NCBI RefSeq assembly: GCF_014898055.3
Contig: NW_023601433.1
Span: 49,037,876-49,101,875, forward strand
Reading direction: 5' to 3'
Length of the DNA stretch: 64,000 nucleotides
From: Talpa occidentalis
Lineage: Eukaryota; Chordata; Mammalia; Eulipotyphla; Talpidae
Position numbers and translations under genes: made by a program. The notes beneath the pieces are model-generated. The model was not told the origin of the DNA. It made no database searches and saw only the letters and a program-made list of their open reading frames with translations. Below are positions 24,286 through 34,916 of this stretch, piece by piece; the stretch's first letter is position 1, and each line of letters begins with the position of its first letter.

Positions 24286-24372
24286 AACCTTGCATCTAAC
24301 CAGCAGAAAAGTGGCTTTCACCTGAATCTACATCATAGCCATTCTATACAGGGTTTAGAAAGAACATTACAG
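24286..24372 (+). CDS. EPC1: EPC1 cassette exon, residues ~622-650, with His-rich extra segment
   Basis: Twenty-nine whole codons flanked by CATAG and GTGAGT: NLASNQQKSGFHLNLHHSHS then IQGLERTLQ. Being in phase 0 at both ends it can be skipped without a frameshift. I recall human isoforms of 836 and 813 residues differing by the homologous 23-residue exon. The copy here is six residues longer: the LHHSHS segment is absent from the human exon as I remember it. The predicted total of 842 residues agrees with that difference. The intron upstream is only 80 bp. Confidence 0.92.
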
Positions 24373-25142
24373 GTGAGTATGGAAGCTGTTGCCTCTGCTC
24401 CCTATTTTTAAAAATAAAAAAAAAGCATAGTTAAATGAGATGGAGATCCTGCCCTCAAGTCTGACCTATAGCTTGTGAATGTATCTTTAGTATATAATCA
24501 CACCCAGCTCATTATCTTTGGCATTGTAATTACTGTTAAAATTTATAAAAATTACTCTAAAACACCTCCCTTACCATTAAAAAAAATGTCACTTTCAAAC
24601 CTAACGCAAGATAAGTATTTGTCATTTAAACACACTTAGGGCTTAAAGACTGAGATTTGGTTCTCTAAGCATCTTAGAGGAAAATCCTTTTTAAAAAATT
24701 CAAGGGGCCCCTTAATATCTAGACATAAGTTATGGTGTGTTGTTTTTCTACTTCTAAAGGGGTAGTTATCTCACTCACCCAAAGGTATTTTTTGTTTTGA
24801 TTGTTTACATGTATAAATTAGGTAAAAGAAGTTTGCATATTCATTTATTCTTTATATGTATTTGCAAATCACTGAAATATTTTATACTAACATGTTTCCT
24901 ATCTAGACAAAGATAGATAAGAAGTTTACTATTTTCCACATTTTATATATCTTGCCACCTGAACACCAAAATTCATAATCCTTAAAAAAAATTATCATTT
25001 CTCAAATTATCAAAATAAAGCTATTTCAGTGGTTTGCCACTTTCCCTTATATTCAGACTGATTTTGGTATACCTGTGTAGCTGTAATAATAATTTCACAC
25101 TAAATGATACTAATTAGATTTATTTTGTATTTTTCTTTTTAG

Positions 25143-25284
25143 GGTTTTGTTTCCAAGACTTTGGATTCTGCTAGTGCTCAATTTGCCGCTTCTGCTTTGG
25201 TGACATCAGAACAACTGATGGGATTCAAGATGAAGGATGATGTGGTGCTTGGAATTGGGGTGAATGGCGTCCTTCCAGCCTCAG
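25143..25284 (+). CDS. EPC1: EPC1 coding exon, residues ~651-698
   Basis: Reads GFVSKTLDSASAQFAASALV, TSEQLMGFKMKDDVVLGIGV, NGVLPAS and one base of a glycine codon before GTAAGG. The SKTLDSASAQFAASA block is conserved in EPC1 and EPC2. It corresponds to the part of EPC1 reported to bind MBTD1 (from memory, around human residues 644-672). Confidence 0.97.
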
Positions 25285-25386
25285 GTAAGGATAAAGACAT
25301 TTCAATTGTTTTGATAATATCTGTAACATCTATAATACAAACAGCAAAACTGAGCATTGTTTAAATGCATCTTTCTTTTCCTCTAG

Positions 25387-25750
25387 GAGTATACAAGGGC
25401 TTACACCTCAGTAGTACTACACCAACAGCACTTGTACATACAAGTCCATCAACGGCAGGTTCAACTTTGTTACAGCCTTCAAACATGACACAGACTTCAA
25501 GTTCCCACAGTGCACTGAGTCATCAAGTAACTGCTGCCAATTCTGCAACAACTCAGGTTCTGATTGGGAACAACATTCGATTAACTGTACCTTCATCGGT
25601 TGCCACTGTAAACTCTATTGCCCCCATAAATGCACGACATATACCTAGGACTTTAAGTGCTGTTCCATCGTCTGCCTTAAAGCTGGCTGCCGCAGCAAAC
25701 TGTCAAGTTTCCAAGGTTCCATCTTCGTCTTCGGTAGAGTCAGCTCCAAG
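25387..25750 (+). CDS. EPC1: EPC1 coding exon, residues ~698-819
   Basis: Completes the split glycine, then reads VYKGLHLSSTTPTALVHTSP, STAGSTLLQPSNMTQTSSSH, SALSHQVTAANSATTQVLIG, NNIRLTVPSSVATVNSIAPI, NARHIPRTLSAVPSSALKLA, AAANCQVSKVPSSSSVESAP. It is Ser/Thr/Ala-rich C-terminal domain sequence and ends two bases into an arginine codon before GTGAGT. The intron before it is only 102 bp. Confidence 0.97.
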
Positions 25751-27381
25751 GTGAGTGGTAATTTTAAGCCTACAATGTTTGGAAAATATGAGATCTAATT
25801 TAAATTTTCATACAACACTTTCTACTTATTTCTGTGTGTTTTTTGATCCTTTCCTTTTATATACTAAAAATGTATACTGAGAATTGACTCTATTCAAGAA
25901 CTAAAAAGATGGAAGTTACAATTAGTATTGTTGAGAATTTTAACTAAATGTGAATAGTGCACATATAATTTAGACACTACTTTCTTAGTATAATAATAGC
26001 TTTTATAATGCTACCCTTGGATAGAAGGAGTTTCTTTAGAATGTATCTTCCATTTACAGTTTCTTCCCCAGTTGCTTATGTATATGATTATGATAAAAAA
26101 TATGAAAAGTTAAATAATAGTCATTGTAAAAGGTGAGAATGATTTGAAATATCACAAATTTTTTTCAAATTAATTAGACAGGTATGGCTATAGTGTTAAT
26201 ATAAGGAGAAATTGTTGCATACCCGAGGTCTAGGAATGGTCTATAAGATAAAATTTGACCCAGAGTCATACTTAGTTTTGGAAAAGGAGGAGAGAGAAGC
26301 AAGTATCAATGTGTTCAAACTTAACAAGTAAACTAATGTGTCTCGAGCCTTGGGAAGGTTAGTAGTTGATGTTAGTGGTAAAAGACCAGAGTTTGGAACA
26401 ATTAGGATTCTAGAAGATAAGTAAAATTCCCCACATGACTAACCCAAAGGCAGAAGCAGGGTTTATAGTCACAGAACTTTAGTTTCCAGGCCCATACATC
26501 TCTGTATGCTTCTAAACTTAAGGTTTAGTCATCATCTGCTCAACACTAGTCTGTTCTTACTAGTATTCAGGGTCTAGTAATAGCTAGTCAGTCTTAATTA
26601 TATATTCGTTTAAATACATAATGCACCATATTCAATCCTATAGGATTGTATGACCATGAAACGGTGTGTGGAACTTTTATGTCATTTATTAATCTATTTG
26701 TTTTAAAGATGAGAAGTTAACTGACAGTTTAAGTGGCTATCCTACTCAACTCCATTTATAGAACCCTCATTTAAAATCCTGAATAAATCTTAGTCGTAAT
26801 AGTTACTTTTCTAAAAAAAAAAATTTTTTTTTAAAGATTATTTATTTATACAAGCACTGGGTACAGTCAGAAGCGCGGGAGGGTGAGAGAATTCACCAGA
26901 GCAGGGAACAGACCAGGCAGACTGACGAAATACACTGCTGAGGGGAGCAGCGGGTGCATCAGGAGAGGTTTGCGCGCCTGTGGGACCCTTGCCGGCGGCC
27001 GGGGATCGAACTGGTGTTGCAGAGGCTGCAGGCAGCTTCGCAGCCCAGTGCTCAACTGCTGCGCCACCAGGGGAGGCCCACTTTTCTAAAATTCTTAAGA
27101 AAGATTTGTTCCAAATTAAAATTTGGGGTTTCTTTATGTTTCTATCATCTAGGTTGCTAGAGTATAACTGTATTTTTTTGGTAATGTAGTTGAACATAGA
27201 ATTTATGGTAGACATAAGCCTGACTTCTGGTTCTACATTCCTGATACAATCTATTAAAGGGTTTCTGTTCCTCCTCTTGCTGTCTTGCCCCCCAAAGTTT
27301 GATTTCTTCCTATTATTAAAGTCTTGATTTGGTAAACTGGTAAACTGCAGATAAGTAATTTATTGAACTTTATCTTAACAG
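25751..27381 (+). other. EPC1: EPC1 last intron
   Basis: Bounded by GTGAGT and TTATCTTAACAG. Contains one minus-strand SINE (26817-27079). The rest, including 25,760-26,800, shows nothing recognisable. Confidence 0.85.
26817..27079 (-). mobile_element. tRNA-derived SINE (GGTTGAGCGC subfamily), minus strand
   Basis: Flanked by a 12-bp duplication ACTTTTCTAAAA at 26805-26816 and 27080-27091. It reads antisense to EPC1, with the inverted head GCGCCACCAGGGGAGGCCC on the right. Confidence 0.92.
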
Positions 27382-27454
27382 GGAAAATCATGAATCAGAA
27401 AAGCCAGCACTAAACAACATAGCAGACAATACAGTAGCGATGGAGGTGACGTAG
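27382..27454 (+). CDS. EPC1: EPC1 terminal coding exon, residues ~819-842 and stop
   Basis: Completes the split arginine and reads ENHESEKPALNNIADNTVAM EVT followed by TAG at 27452-27454. The AMEVT terminus is shared by EPC1 and EPC2. ALNNIADNT is EPC1 wording, whereas EPC2 has a different stretch before AMEVT. Confidence 0.97.
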
Positions 27455-27698
27455 CTTCCTCAGGAGTGGAACTGCAGCCTGGGGACTTGATTAGGTGCTA
27501 TGCATCAGTAGCATTTTGAATGCAAGGGATGATGGAATGCAGCACATGCGTTTCTGTGGCAGCTGTGGGGACTTGACAGCAATGCTCATCTCTCATGCTT
27601 CAATTTTTCTTTTCTTACTGTTAATAGGAAAAAAATCAACATCTGTAAATTAAGAATACAGCAATTATCTGTACAGTACTGCATATTTGTAATACCCT

Positions 27699-27706
27699 TG
27701 TATATA
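27699..27706 (+). promoter_or_regulatory. Candidate Pumilio response element in EPC1 3'UTR
   Basis: TGTATATA fits the UGUANAUA Pumilio consensus. It lies 70 nt before the proximal polyadenylation signal, so it would be in both 3'UTR isoforms. Motif match only. Confidence 0.4.
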
Positions 27707-27741
27707 TGTTACTTGAATACAGAAATGTTCATTTGTGATGC

Positions 27742-27748
27742 TTTGCAC
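27742..27748 (+). promoter_or_regulatory. Candidate miR-19 seed site in EPC1 3'UTR
   Basis: TTTGCAC is complementary to the miR-19 seed. It is close to the proximal poly(A) signal. Seven-base match only. Confidence 0.25.
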
Positions 27749-27771
27749 TTGGGGGTGGGGGGTGGGAGGGA

Positions 27772-27777
27772 AATAAA
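27772..27777 (+). terminator. EPC1: Proximal EPC1 polyadenylation signal
   Basis: AATAAA lies in GGGAAATAAATTGC and is followed by a GTGTGAGATGTGAG G/T-rich stretch, the usual downstream element. Confidence 0.65.
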
Positions 27778-28719
27778 TTGCAACAAAGAGTGTGAGATGT
27801 GAGATTGTATAGAGATGAAGTGTCATCACATCATGTGCATGGTGCGGAACCTGCTGTTTTATCTATTTATTGTGCCGTGTTTACAGTTTTTTGTACACTG
27901 TACCTTCATTGGTTCCTGTGCTGTAGTAAATGTGTTAGGTAGCTGTGGACTCCTTGGTATTTTGTAAATGGTATAACATAACTTGGTTCCCCTCTGGGTC
28001 CCTGAGTTTTCTGTGTATCATGTGAAAAAATGGTGACATACATACAGAATTTTACAAAAAAAAAAAAAGGCATCAGTTTTTTAAAAATGGGGAATGTACT
28101 GTTCAATGGGGATCTTCCTGGTCTACTATCATTAGGACAAGTAACAAGCTAAAAATGAAGTCTCTTGAATCTTCCCATCCCCACTTGCCCACAAGCCTGT
28201 GGGTAGTTTCTGGTACTTAAAGCACTAATGTTATGTTGCTGCTCTACAAACAGCCCAGTAGTCCCATTTCCTTCCACACCAAAAAGTGTTAAATCAAGTA
28301 TGCAAATGGAGTCCTTACAACTGGAGTTTATGTTGTCTTGCCCATTTTTTAGCACAAAAAATTGTACTTTTTTATTGTCGAATTGTTTAAAAGACTTCAT
28401 TCTTTACTTGTTCTTACAAAAAGGATATAAGGGAGAAGAATGCAGTAATTGCTGTACGTGTATCATCATTCCAGTTTCTAAAAACAGCCAGCCAGCTTTT
28501 TTCCTTTTAAGATTCTCCAGAAGGCTGCAAGGCCAGAACCACAAATATCGGGTGCCTTCCTTTGGAAATATTTGACTTCTCTTCTGTGAAGAGAATGGTA
28601 CTTAACAGACTACTACTAGTGCTTTGTCAGTACCGAAGTCTGAATGCCCAGTCCAATGGCATACATTATCCTTAAGGTTTTTAATCCCACCTGGAAAAAT
28701 TGTGATAGAATTCTCACAA

Positions 28720-28725
28720 AATAAA
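28720..28725 (+). terminator. EPC1: Distal EPC1 polyadenylation signal
   Basis: AATAAA is followed 20-60 nt later by AATGTGTAGTGGTCTTTTGC, a good GU/U-rich element. The implied 3'UTR of about 1.3 kb fits my recollection of EPC1 mRNA length. Confidence 0.65.
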
Positions 28726-28745
28726 CCCAGGGCATTACATGTTGA

Positions 28746-31700
28746 CAAACTAATGTGTAGTGGTCTTTTGCTTTTCTTTTCAACCCAAGAACTTTTGTGT
28801 GACTTGATTTAAAACATTTCAGTACAAAGGGGACATGGGAATGGGAATGATAACTTTTAAGTTCATTTTTCTAACAGTTATTTAGTTATTGATGATTGTG
28901 CCTAAGACTACTTTAGGTCCTATAGCATTGGGAAAAAAATTATTCTCTCATGGTATTTATAATTTCATCAGGCAATTAAGACATTTAAAAAGTAGGATTT
29001 AGGTTGTATTATGGCAAGAATTTTAGGGAAAAAATGTAAAGTGAGGAATGTGGGGAGAAACAGTGCCGGAATGGGCGGAGCTTGCAGTTTGAAGTAGGGT
29101 GGTGAAGAACTCATAGAATTTAATACATTTGATCAGGAACTTGAAGTTGGGGAAGCATTTCAGGAAGAATAATACAAAGATCCTGAGTTAGGAGTGTGCC
29201 TGGTTGGCTAAAGAAACAGCAGTATGGTTGGTGCAGACAGAACGTGGTGAGGAGTACTGCAGGTCAGGGAGAGGTGGAGAGCCTGCTTACTGAGGGCCTG
29301 GCAGTAGGTGGTTTTTAAGGACTTTGCCTTTTCTCCTACCTGAGAAAGAAGTTTGGAGCAGAGGAGTAACATGGTCTTGAACAAGCCCGCTTGTGGCTTT
29401 TATGTTCAGACAATATTACAGGAAGAGCTCTATTAGGAAGCATATTGGGGTGAGAGACTATATTAATGGCAAGGATGGTAATGAAAAGTAGTTGGACTCT
29501 ATCTTTAGAAGGGTAACTCTTTTGTTCACTCTGTGGAAGGTGAGGTACACGAGCGAAGGAAGAGTTGTAGATGACTTCAAGGTAATTTGACCTCAGCAAC
29601 TAGCCACAGATGGAGAGTACTATTGGAGAAGTAAGTTTGGGGAAAGCTGACTCTTTAGACTCTAATATTTCCATTAGATATTCAAATAGAGATGCCAGCT
29701 AGGCAGTTGCATGTAAAAGTCTGGAATTTGAAGAAGCTGGAGCTAAAGATCAACACTTGAGTCATCTTCATAAGTGAAGATGGAATCTGGGCAAGGTCAC
29801 AGAGAATAAGATGAAATCTTGGGTCATACAGGTAGCACTGATTGGGTGTTTTAGAGTTATTTTGATTTGTAATGTGGATAACTACTTTTGTGTGTTCCAT
29901 TTTGCATTCTTTAAGGAGAAAAGATAAAAACAGCTGCCTTTCAGTTCTAGTTGATCACTGTGACTGAAAGGTTAAACTGCTGGTTTAAGTGCCCTCAAAA
30001 ATAGGATTAAAATTTCTAAATGAAACCTAGCAGAGTAAGACCTGGACCCCAATAGTCTTTCTTCTAGTATACCTACTGGCCCGCAGACAAATTCACAAAT
30101 GTATTGGGGAATATGAAAGTGAGTCTTTGTCAAGCATACCCAGTCAAGAATTTGAAATCAGTCTTCCATCGAGGTTGAAACAGATAAGCAGATAAGCAAG
30201 TGATGATCAATATCCATTTAGCACTTTAATTTGACCACACCAAAGCTGAGATGCTGAAAAATAGAAATTAATACCACATTTTAAAATAAATTTACTCAAA
30301 ACTGAGTCTTTAGTTTCTAAATTTCTTACCATCTTTCCATAAACTCTGCTACCACTGTTGTTACAGCCTGAAGTGAAGGATTTAATTAAAAAAACAATGT
30401 AAAGGAAGAGGGAGAAACTAGGTCATCAAAGGAAACTTGGCATCTAGTCTTGTTAATAACTACTATCACTTATTGAGTATTTGCAATGTAATGCCCTATG
30501 CCTGGAAGTTATTTTAACCCTCAAAATATCTTTTTAAGTTGATAGTGTATTTACTCAAGGTTATAAAGTGATTAACAGCCCAGGATTTGAGTTCATCTGC
30601 CAGACTCCAAAACTGCTTATTCCTACTACTCAGTGGGTAAGCCTGGAAAACAATTGAAACATAACTTCCTTAGTACTTTTGTGCCTGTGTATTTCTAAAA
30701 AAAACACTGATTTTGTTGAGTCTGTTGCTCTACTACTGTTAACACTTTTAACCATTTCATGAGCAGAGGCCCAAAAAATATTCCAAACTGACTTTTTACC
30801 CTAGATACAATGTTTATTTTTCCAAAACATCTATGTATAAAGTTTTCTGAATGCCAAACTTAGTTTTTCTCATGAATATTAAAATAATGTATAATCTATA
30901 TTATTTATGTGTAATGTTACAGGTAAGGGAAAGTCACACTAAATGTAGAGCAGATTTGTTTTACATATTGATACTCTATATAAATTCAAAACAAAAAAAT
31001 TCTATTTCTTTTAAGTTTGAAAATGACAGCAATAGATGATTGAATAGACAGCAGATTGATTCAGCAAATAGCACACTGATACTTATTAACCAAGCCAGAC
31101 ACTATTGCAGATGTTGGGGACATTACTAAAGTCCCTGCCTTCTTGTAGCTGACATCCTAGTAGGATAGACATTATTAGCCTAGGCAAAATTAAACATTAA
31201 AACTAGAACTAACATAAAATGTCTAACGGAATCATATGATTTGAGATTTTAAATAAATGTAACATTTATCAAGTTTTGGAAGTTATTGAATACATTATTG
31301 AAAGGGCCAGATGACAAGTCCAGTATTTTTTCATAAGGACATACTCTTAAAAAATGAGTAAAGAACAAAAAAAAATGTTTTATATAGACATATGTAAAAC
31401 TGCAATTTGAAAGAGAATCCTCTCTTAGAGAATGGCCTGCTATTCTTTGTAATTACGTTTCTCAAGGGGGAGGAAGGGTAGCGGGTGACCAAAACCACAT
31501 AAGTCCCAAGAATTCTCATGACATTTGGACTATCCAGTGCTGCTCCTGGCGGGTTTCGGGGACCACTCCATGCCATCATTAAACGTGATGTTCAGAGACA
31601 CAGAAACACCCTTTCACAGGGAACTCAATTTGGCTCGTGGGGAAGGCAAGGTGAGATACCCAACACTCATTTCTTCAAAGGGAAACTGAAATATAAAAAA

Positions 31701-31965
31701 AGGAAAATATCACATTGAGGTTTATTTGGGTAAATGGCCCAGAGTGGATTCCCACAGAAAGGGGAAGTGAGCGTTTCCTTGGACATAAACTGGGGAGCAG
31801 AAAATTTTGTCACTGTGAGCACCTCCAACTGCACTATTGTCATTAATACCATTGGAATAATAAATTTGATACGGTGACCAAAAAAAAGGGTCGGGGCGGG
31901 GATAGCCTAGGATATAGGACTATTAGCAGTCTTTACTGAAGATTTTATTTCTAACTACATGTATT
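28746..31965. other. Intergenic, ancient repeat traces, no gene
   Basis: No credible coding region. 29,150-29,830 resembles an old medium-reiteration repeat whose family I cannot name. 30,465-30,625 looks MIR-like. 31,060-31,180 resembles an ancient repeat carrying a 'ttattgagcacctactatg'-type core. 31,430-31,880 is more GC-rich than its surroundings and on the minus strand has an AATAAA context, so it could be an LTR fragment; I could not identify it. Confidence 0.5.
30465..30625 (+). mobile_element. MIR-like ancient SINE fossil
   Basis: Pattern 'CACTTATTGAGTATTTGCAA ... CTCAAGGTTATAAAGTGATT ... CCAGGATTTGAGTTCATC' follows the MIR core in order, strongly diverged. Confidence 0.55.
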
Positions 31966-32300
31966 TTTCCCCTTGTGGCTACTGTAATAAATTAACATAA
32001 ATGATGGTTTGTACCACCAAAGCCCAAAATTAGTTATTTCGAGCTGAAATCAAGGTGTCAGCAGCATTGTGCTCCCTTTGGAGGCACTAAGGGAGAATGT
32101 TTTTTGTCTTTTCCAGCTTCTGGTGGCTGACTGGCATCCGTTGCTTATGACCACATCACTCCAAACTCTTATCTGGGGGGTGGGGGGGGTTCCTTCACAT
32201 TGCCTTCTCTGAGAGTCTGAAAATGCCCTCTGCCTTTCTCTTGTAAGGATACCTGTGATTGTCTCTATACTGCCTACCCAGATAACCCAGTCTACACCAT
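31966..32300 (-). mobile_element. MLT1-type (ERVL-MaLR) LTR fossil, minus strand
   Basis: The plus strand reads GTGGCTACTGTAATAAATTA ... GAAATCAAGGTGTCAGCAG ... CTTCTGGTGGCTGACTGGC, the complement of an MLT1 3' half. A G-rich run at 32176-32190 interrupts it. Part of it (32051-32169) is duplicated at 33704-33822. Confidence 0.7.
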
Positions 32301-33034
32301 TCAAGATCTTTGACTCAATTGAATCTTTTGCTATATAAGGTAATAGTTACAGATTCTGGGGATTCGGATTTGGACATTTTTTTGAGGCTACAATTCAACC
32401 AACTATACCATCCTAATAAAGTGGCCCCAAATATCTAATCGAAAGCAAGGCACAAACAAAATTTTTACCTTTGTATCAAGCCATTGTTAACAGATTTTTT
32501 TTTTTTTTTTGGTTTGTCTCCTGCAAGAACAAAACCAAATTTCCACTAAAAGCATCCAGAATGATTATGGAGATAAGGAGAATTGTACTGTGAGTAGACT
32601 GCAAACATTTGGTCTGTAGTCTGGAAAGATGAAGCTAAAGTCATTACCAGGGACGTACATGGACTGAGCATTGATTTTGTCACAAAATATAATACTAAAA
32701 TTCTAAAAACACCTGCCCCCTCCCACCATACACACATGCACATTCCTATTCAAACATATATGACACAAATTATTTGTATCTGGAGGAAGAACAATGTAGG
32801 TTTTACTGTGAATGAATTTAAGGTACTGGCTGTACTTAGAAGTCAGTTAAATAAAAAGTACAGAGCAAGTTTAATGTATATGAAATACCTGATAGATTGT
32901 TATAGTTAAGCGTCATTCTCTGTAAATCTTCCAGGTAGTCATCATAAAACCATCTCTGATTTCCACTAGATGGACCATCTAATTTGACTTAAGTCAGATT
33001 TTATCATTTGTACTCTAGACTCCTAAACTCCAAG

Positions 33035-33222
33035 CCTATGCTATTCAATATGCTAGCTATGAACCACATGACATAAATGCAAATTAATTAAAAATTAGTA
33101 AAATTAAAGATTCAGTTCTTTGATTACACTACCCACATTTCAAATGTTCAAATGCCATTTGCCAGAGTGGCAACCAAGTTATATGACTGCAGAAAGTTCT
33201 ATTGGACAGTGCTGTTTCAAAA
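33035..33222 (+). mobile_element. MER5A-like hAT non-autonomous DNA transposon fossil
   Basis: Contains 'GCTAGCTATGAACCACATGA' near the left and ends in TTCTATTGGACAGTGCTG, matching the MER5A terminus. Internal sequence fits in order (CACTACCCACATTTCAAATG). Confidence 0.7.
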
Positions 33223-33703
33223 CTATATTTATTGTTTTAAAGCCATGTCTATTAGTCATTCACACTTGACTGTCTTCAACACACGTCAAACATGTTCCAC
33301 ACTTAAGTCATCTCTTTCTTCTCATCTATAAAAAAGAACCAACATTAACGATTTAGTTATTTTCTAGTGACCTCTATTCTAATATATGGCAGAAACCTGA
33401 GTCACACTTTTTTTTTTCTTCAGCCTACCCTCCCAATCCATCAGGCAATAGGTCTGTGTAATTTTTTGTTTATTTTTCATGCACATCAATCAATATATTT
33501 TCCTTTCCATTGTTGTCACATTTACTCAAACCACCATAAATAAATTCCATTAATCTCTCTTCTGGACTAGTTTCTTAACAACTCTTCTTGCTTCCAGTCT
33601 TAATTCAAAATCTTTTTCCATCTCATTTTACTCCCAGGGCTTTTTTTCCTAAATATCAAATTTGACTTTATTTAATGCCCTTCGAGTGAATTCCAAACTT
33701 TTT

Positions 33704-33822
33704 CAAGGTGTCAGCAGCGTTGTGCTCCCTTTGGAGGCACTAAGGGAGAGTGTTTCTTGTCTTCTCCAGCTTCTGGTGGCTGACTGGCATCCGTCGCTTA
33801 TGACCACATCACTCCAAACTCT
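33704..33822. repeat. 119-bp duplicate of MLT1 segment 32051-32169
   Basis: Ungapped match to 32051-32169 with five differences, all transitions. The octamer TCCAAACT occurs at 33692-33699, just before the segment, and again inside its right end at 33813-33820, consistent with a microhomology-mediated templated insertion. Confidence 0.9.
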
Positions 33823-33865
33823 GTCTAAGACCACCCTTCACCACTTTCACCTCCGCACTCTATAC

Positions 33866-34090
33866 TCCTGCTAACGTTTATTGAGTGCTTATTAAGTGCC
33901 ATCACTGATCTAAGCACTTTGCATTATCTCATGTAATTTTTATAACCACATCCACTTCATATGGTTCTACCAGTTATACTACTTTTAATTATGTAGTCCT
34001 GTGTAAATGGCACCTGTACCTCAAATTACACATGAGAACTCAGACTCAGAAGAATAAAGCAATCTGCCAAGAAACTCATAGTTTAAGCAT
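33866..34090 (+). mobile_element. MIR-like ancient SINE fossil
   Basis: Begins ACGTTTATTGAGTGCTTATT and continues with CATTATCTCATGTAATTTTT, ACATGAGAACTCAGACTCAG and AGCAATCTGCCAAGAAACTC, the order of the MIR consensus. Confidence 0.65.
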
Positions 34091-34172
34091 GCATTGCATC
34101 CTGTGATTATTCTGAATTTTGAGTCTGAATCTGGAAAATGCAAAACATTTAATCTTTAAAACTTACAGAATA

Positions 34173-34446
34173 GGGGCCTCCCTAGTGGCGCAAGGGGTTA
34201 AGACTCAACTTATGCAGCTATCCGCAGCCACTGCAGCTCGAGTTCGATCCCCAGGCAGGGAGCAACCCACAAGGCACAGCAGACCTCTCCTGACTCGCCT
34301 GCTGCTCCCCTCAGCAGTGTATTTCAGTCAGTCTGCCTGTTCTGTTCCCCAATCTGTCTCTGGTGAATCCTCTCACCCTCCACACCTCTGGCCTGTACCC
34401 CAGTTCTTGTATACATAAATAAATAAATCTTAAAAAAAAAAAAAAC
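34173..34446 (+). mobile_element. tRNA-derived SINE (GGTTAAG subfamily), plus strand
   Basis: Full length, head GGGGCCTCCCTAGTGGCGCA, tail TATACATAAATAAATAAATC with a 15-A end. TACAGAATA flanks it at 34164-34172 and 34449-34457. Confidence 0.92.
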
Positions 34447-34648
34447 CATACAGAATAACAAAGCACTTGATCTACAGGAACAATGTACAACATTTGGAGT
34501 GTTTAAATCACAAGAAGAATAAACACTTGTCATGAACAAATGATTTTTTTTATGTCATGAAAATAATAGAGTGAAGACATGAAGTTGGTTGTAAACCAAT
34601 GTAACTAATTTGTACAACAATTCACTTATTCATCAAAAATAACATATA

Positions 34649-34916
34649 GGGCCTCCCTGGTGGCGCAAGGGGTTAAGACACAACCTATGAAGCTGTTCCC
34701 AGCCACTGCAGCACAAGTTCAATCCCCACCCAGCCAGGGAGCTGCCCACATGGCGCAGCAGACTGTTTCTGACTTGCCCACTGCTCCCCTCAGCAGTGTT
34801 TTCAGTCAGTCTGCCTGTTCTGTTCCCCACTCTGTCTCTGGTGAATCCTCTCACCCCCCACACCTCTGGCCTGTACCGCAGTTCTTGTATGCATAAATAA
34901 ATAGATCTTTAAAAAT
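34649..34916 (+). mobile_element. tRNA-derived SINE (GGTTAAG subfamily), plus strand
   Basis: Full length with head GGGCCTCCCTGGTGGCGCAA and tail TATGCATAAATAAATAGATC. It runs into a TA-rich stretch that obscures the target-site duplication. Confidence 0.9.

Larger units (their letters stand above)
27455..28745 (+). other. EPC1: EPC1 3'UTR
   Basis: Sequence after the stop codon is U-rich, repeat-free and unlike the flanking intergenic DNA. Two canonical AATAAA signals allow proximal (about 320 nt) and distal (about 1.3 kb) 3'UTR isoforms. The distal end at about 28,745 is inferred from the signal at 28720 followed by a GT/T-rich stretch. Confidence 0.75.

Noticed and set aside
2427..27454. 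Assignment of the gene to EPC2 instead of EPC1
   Set aside because: Residues such as YGEKRDNM, YESIYPGEFKMPKQ, MAQRQPMKPTYAIPIIP and ALNNIADNT are EPC1 wording; EPC2 differs at each of these blocks.
31518..31852. Processed pseudogene in the GC-richer stretch
   Set aside because: Translations in all frames gave no protein I recognise, and an AATAAA context on the minus strand suggests an LTR fragment instead. Left unassigned.
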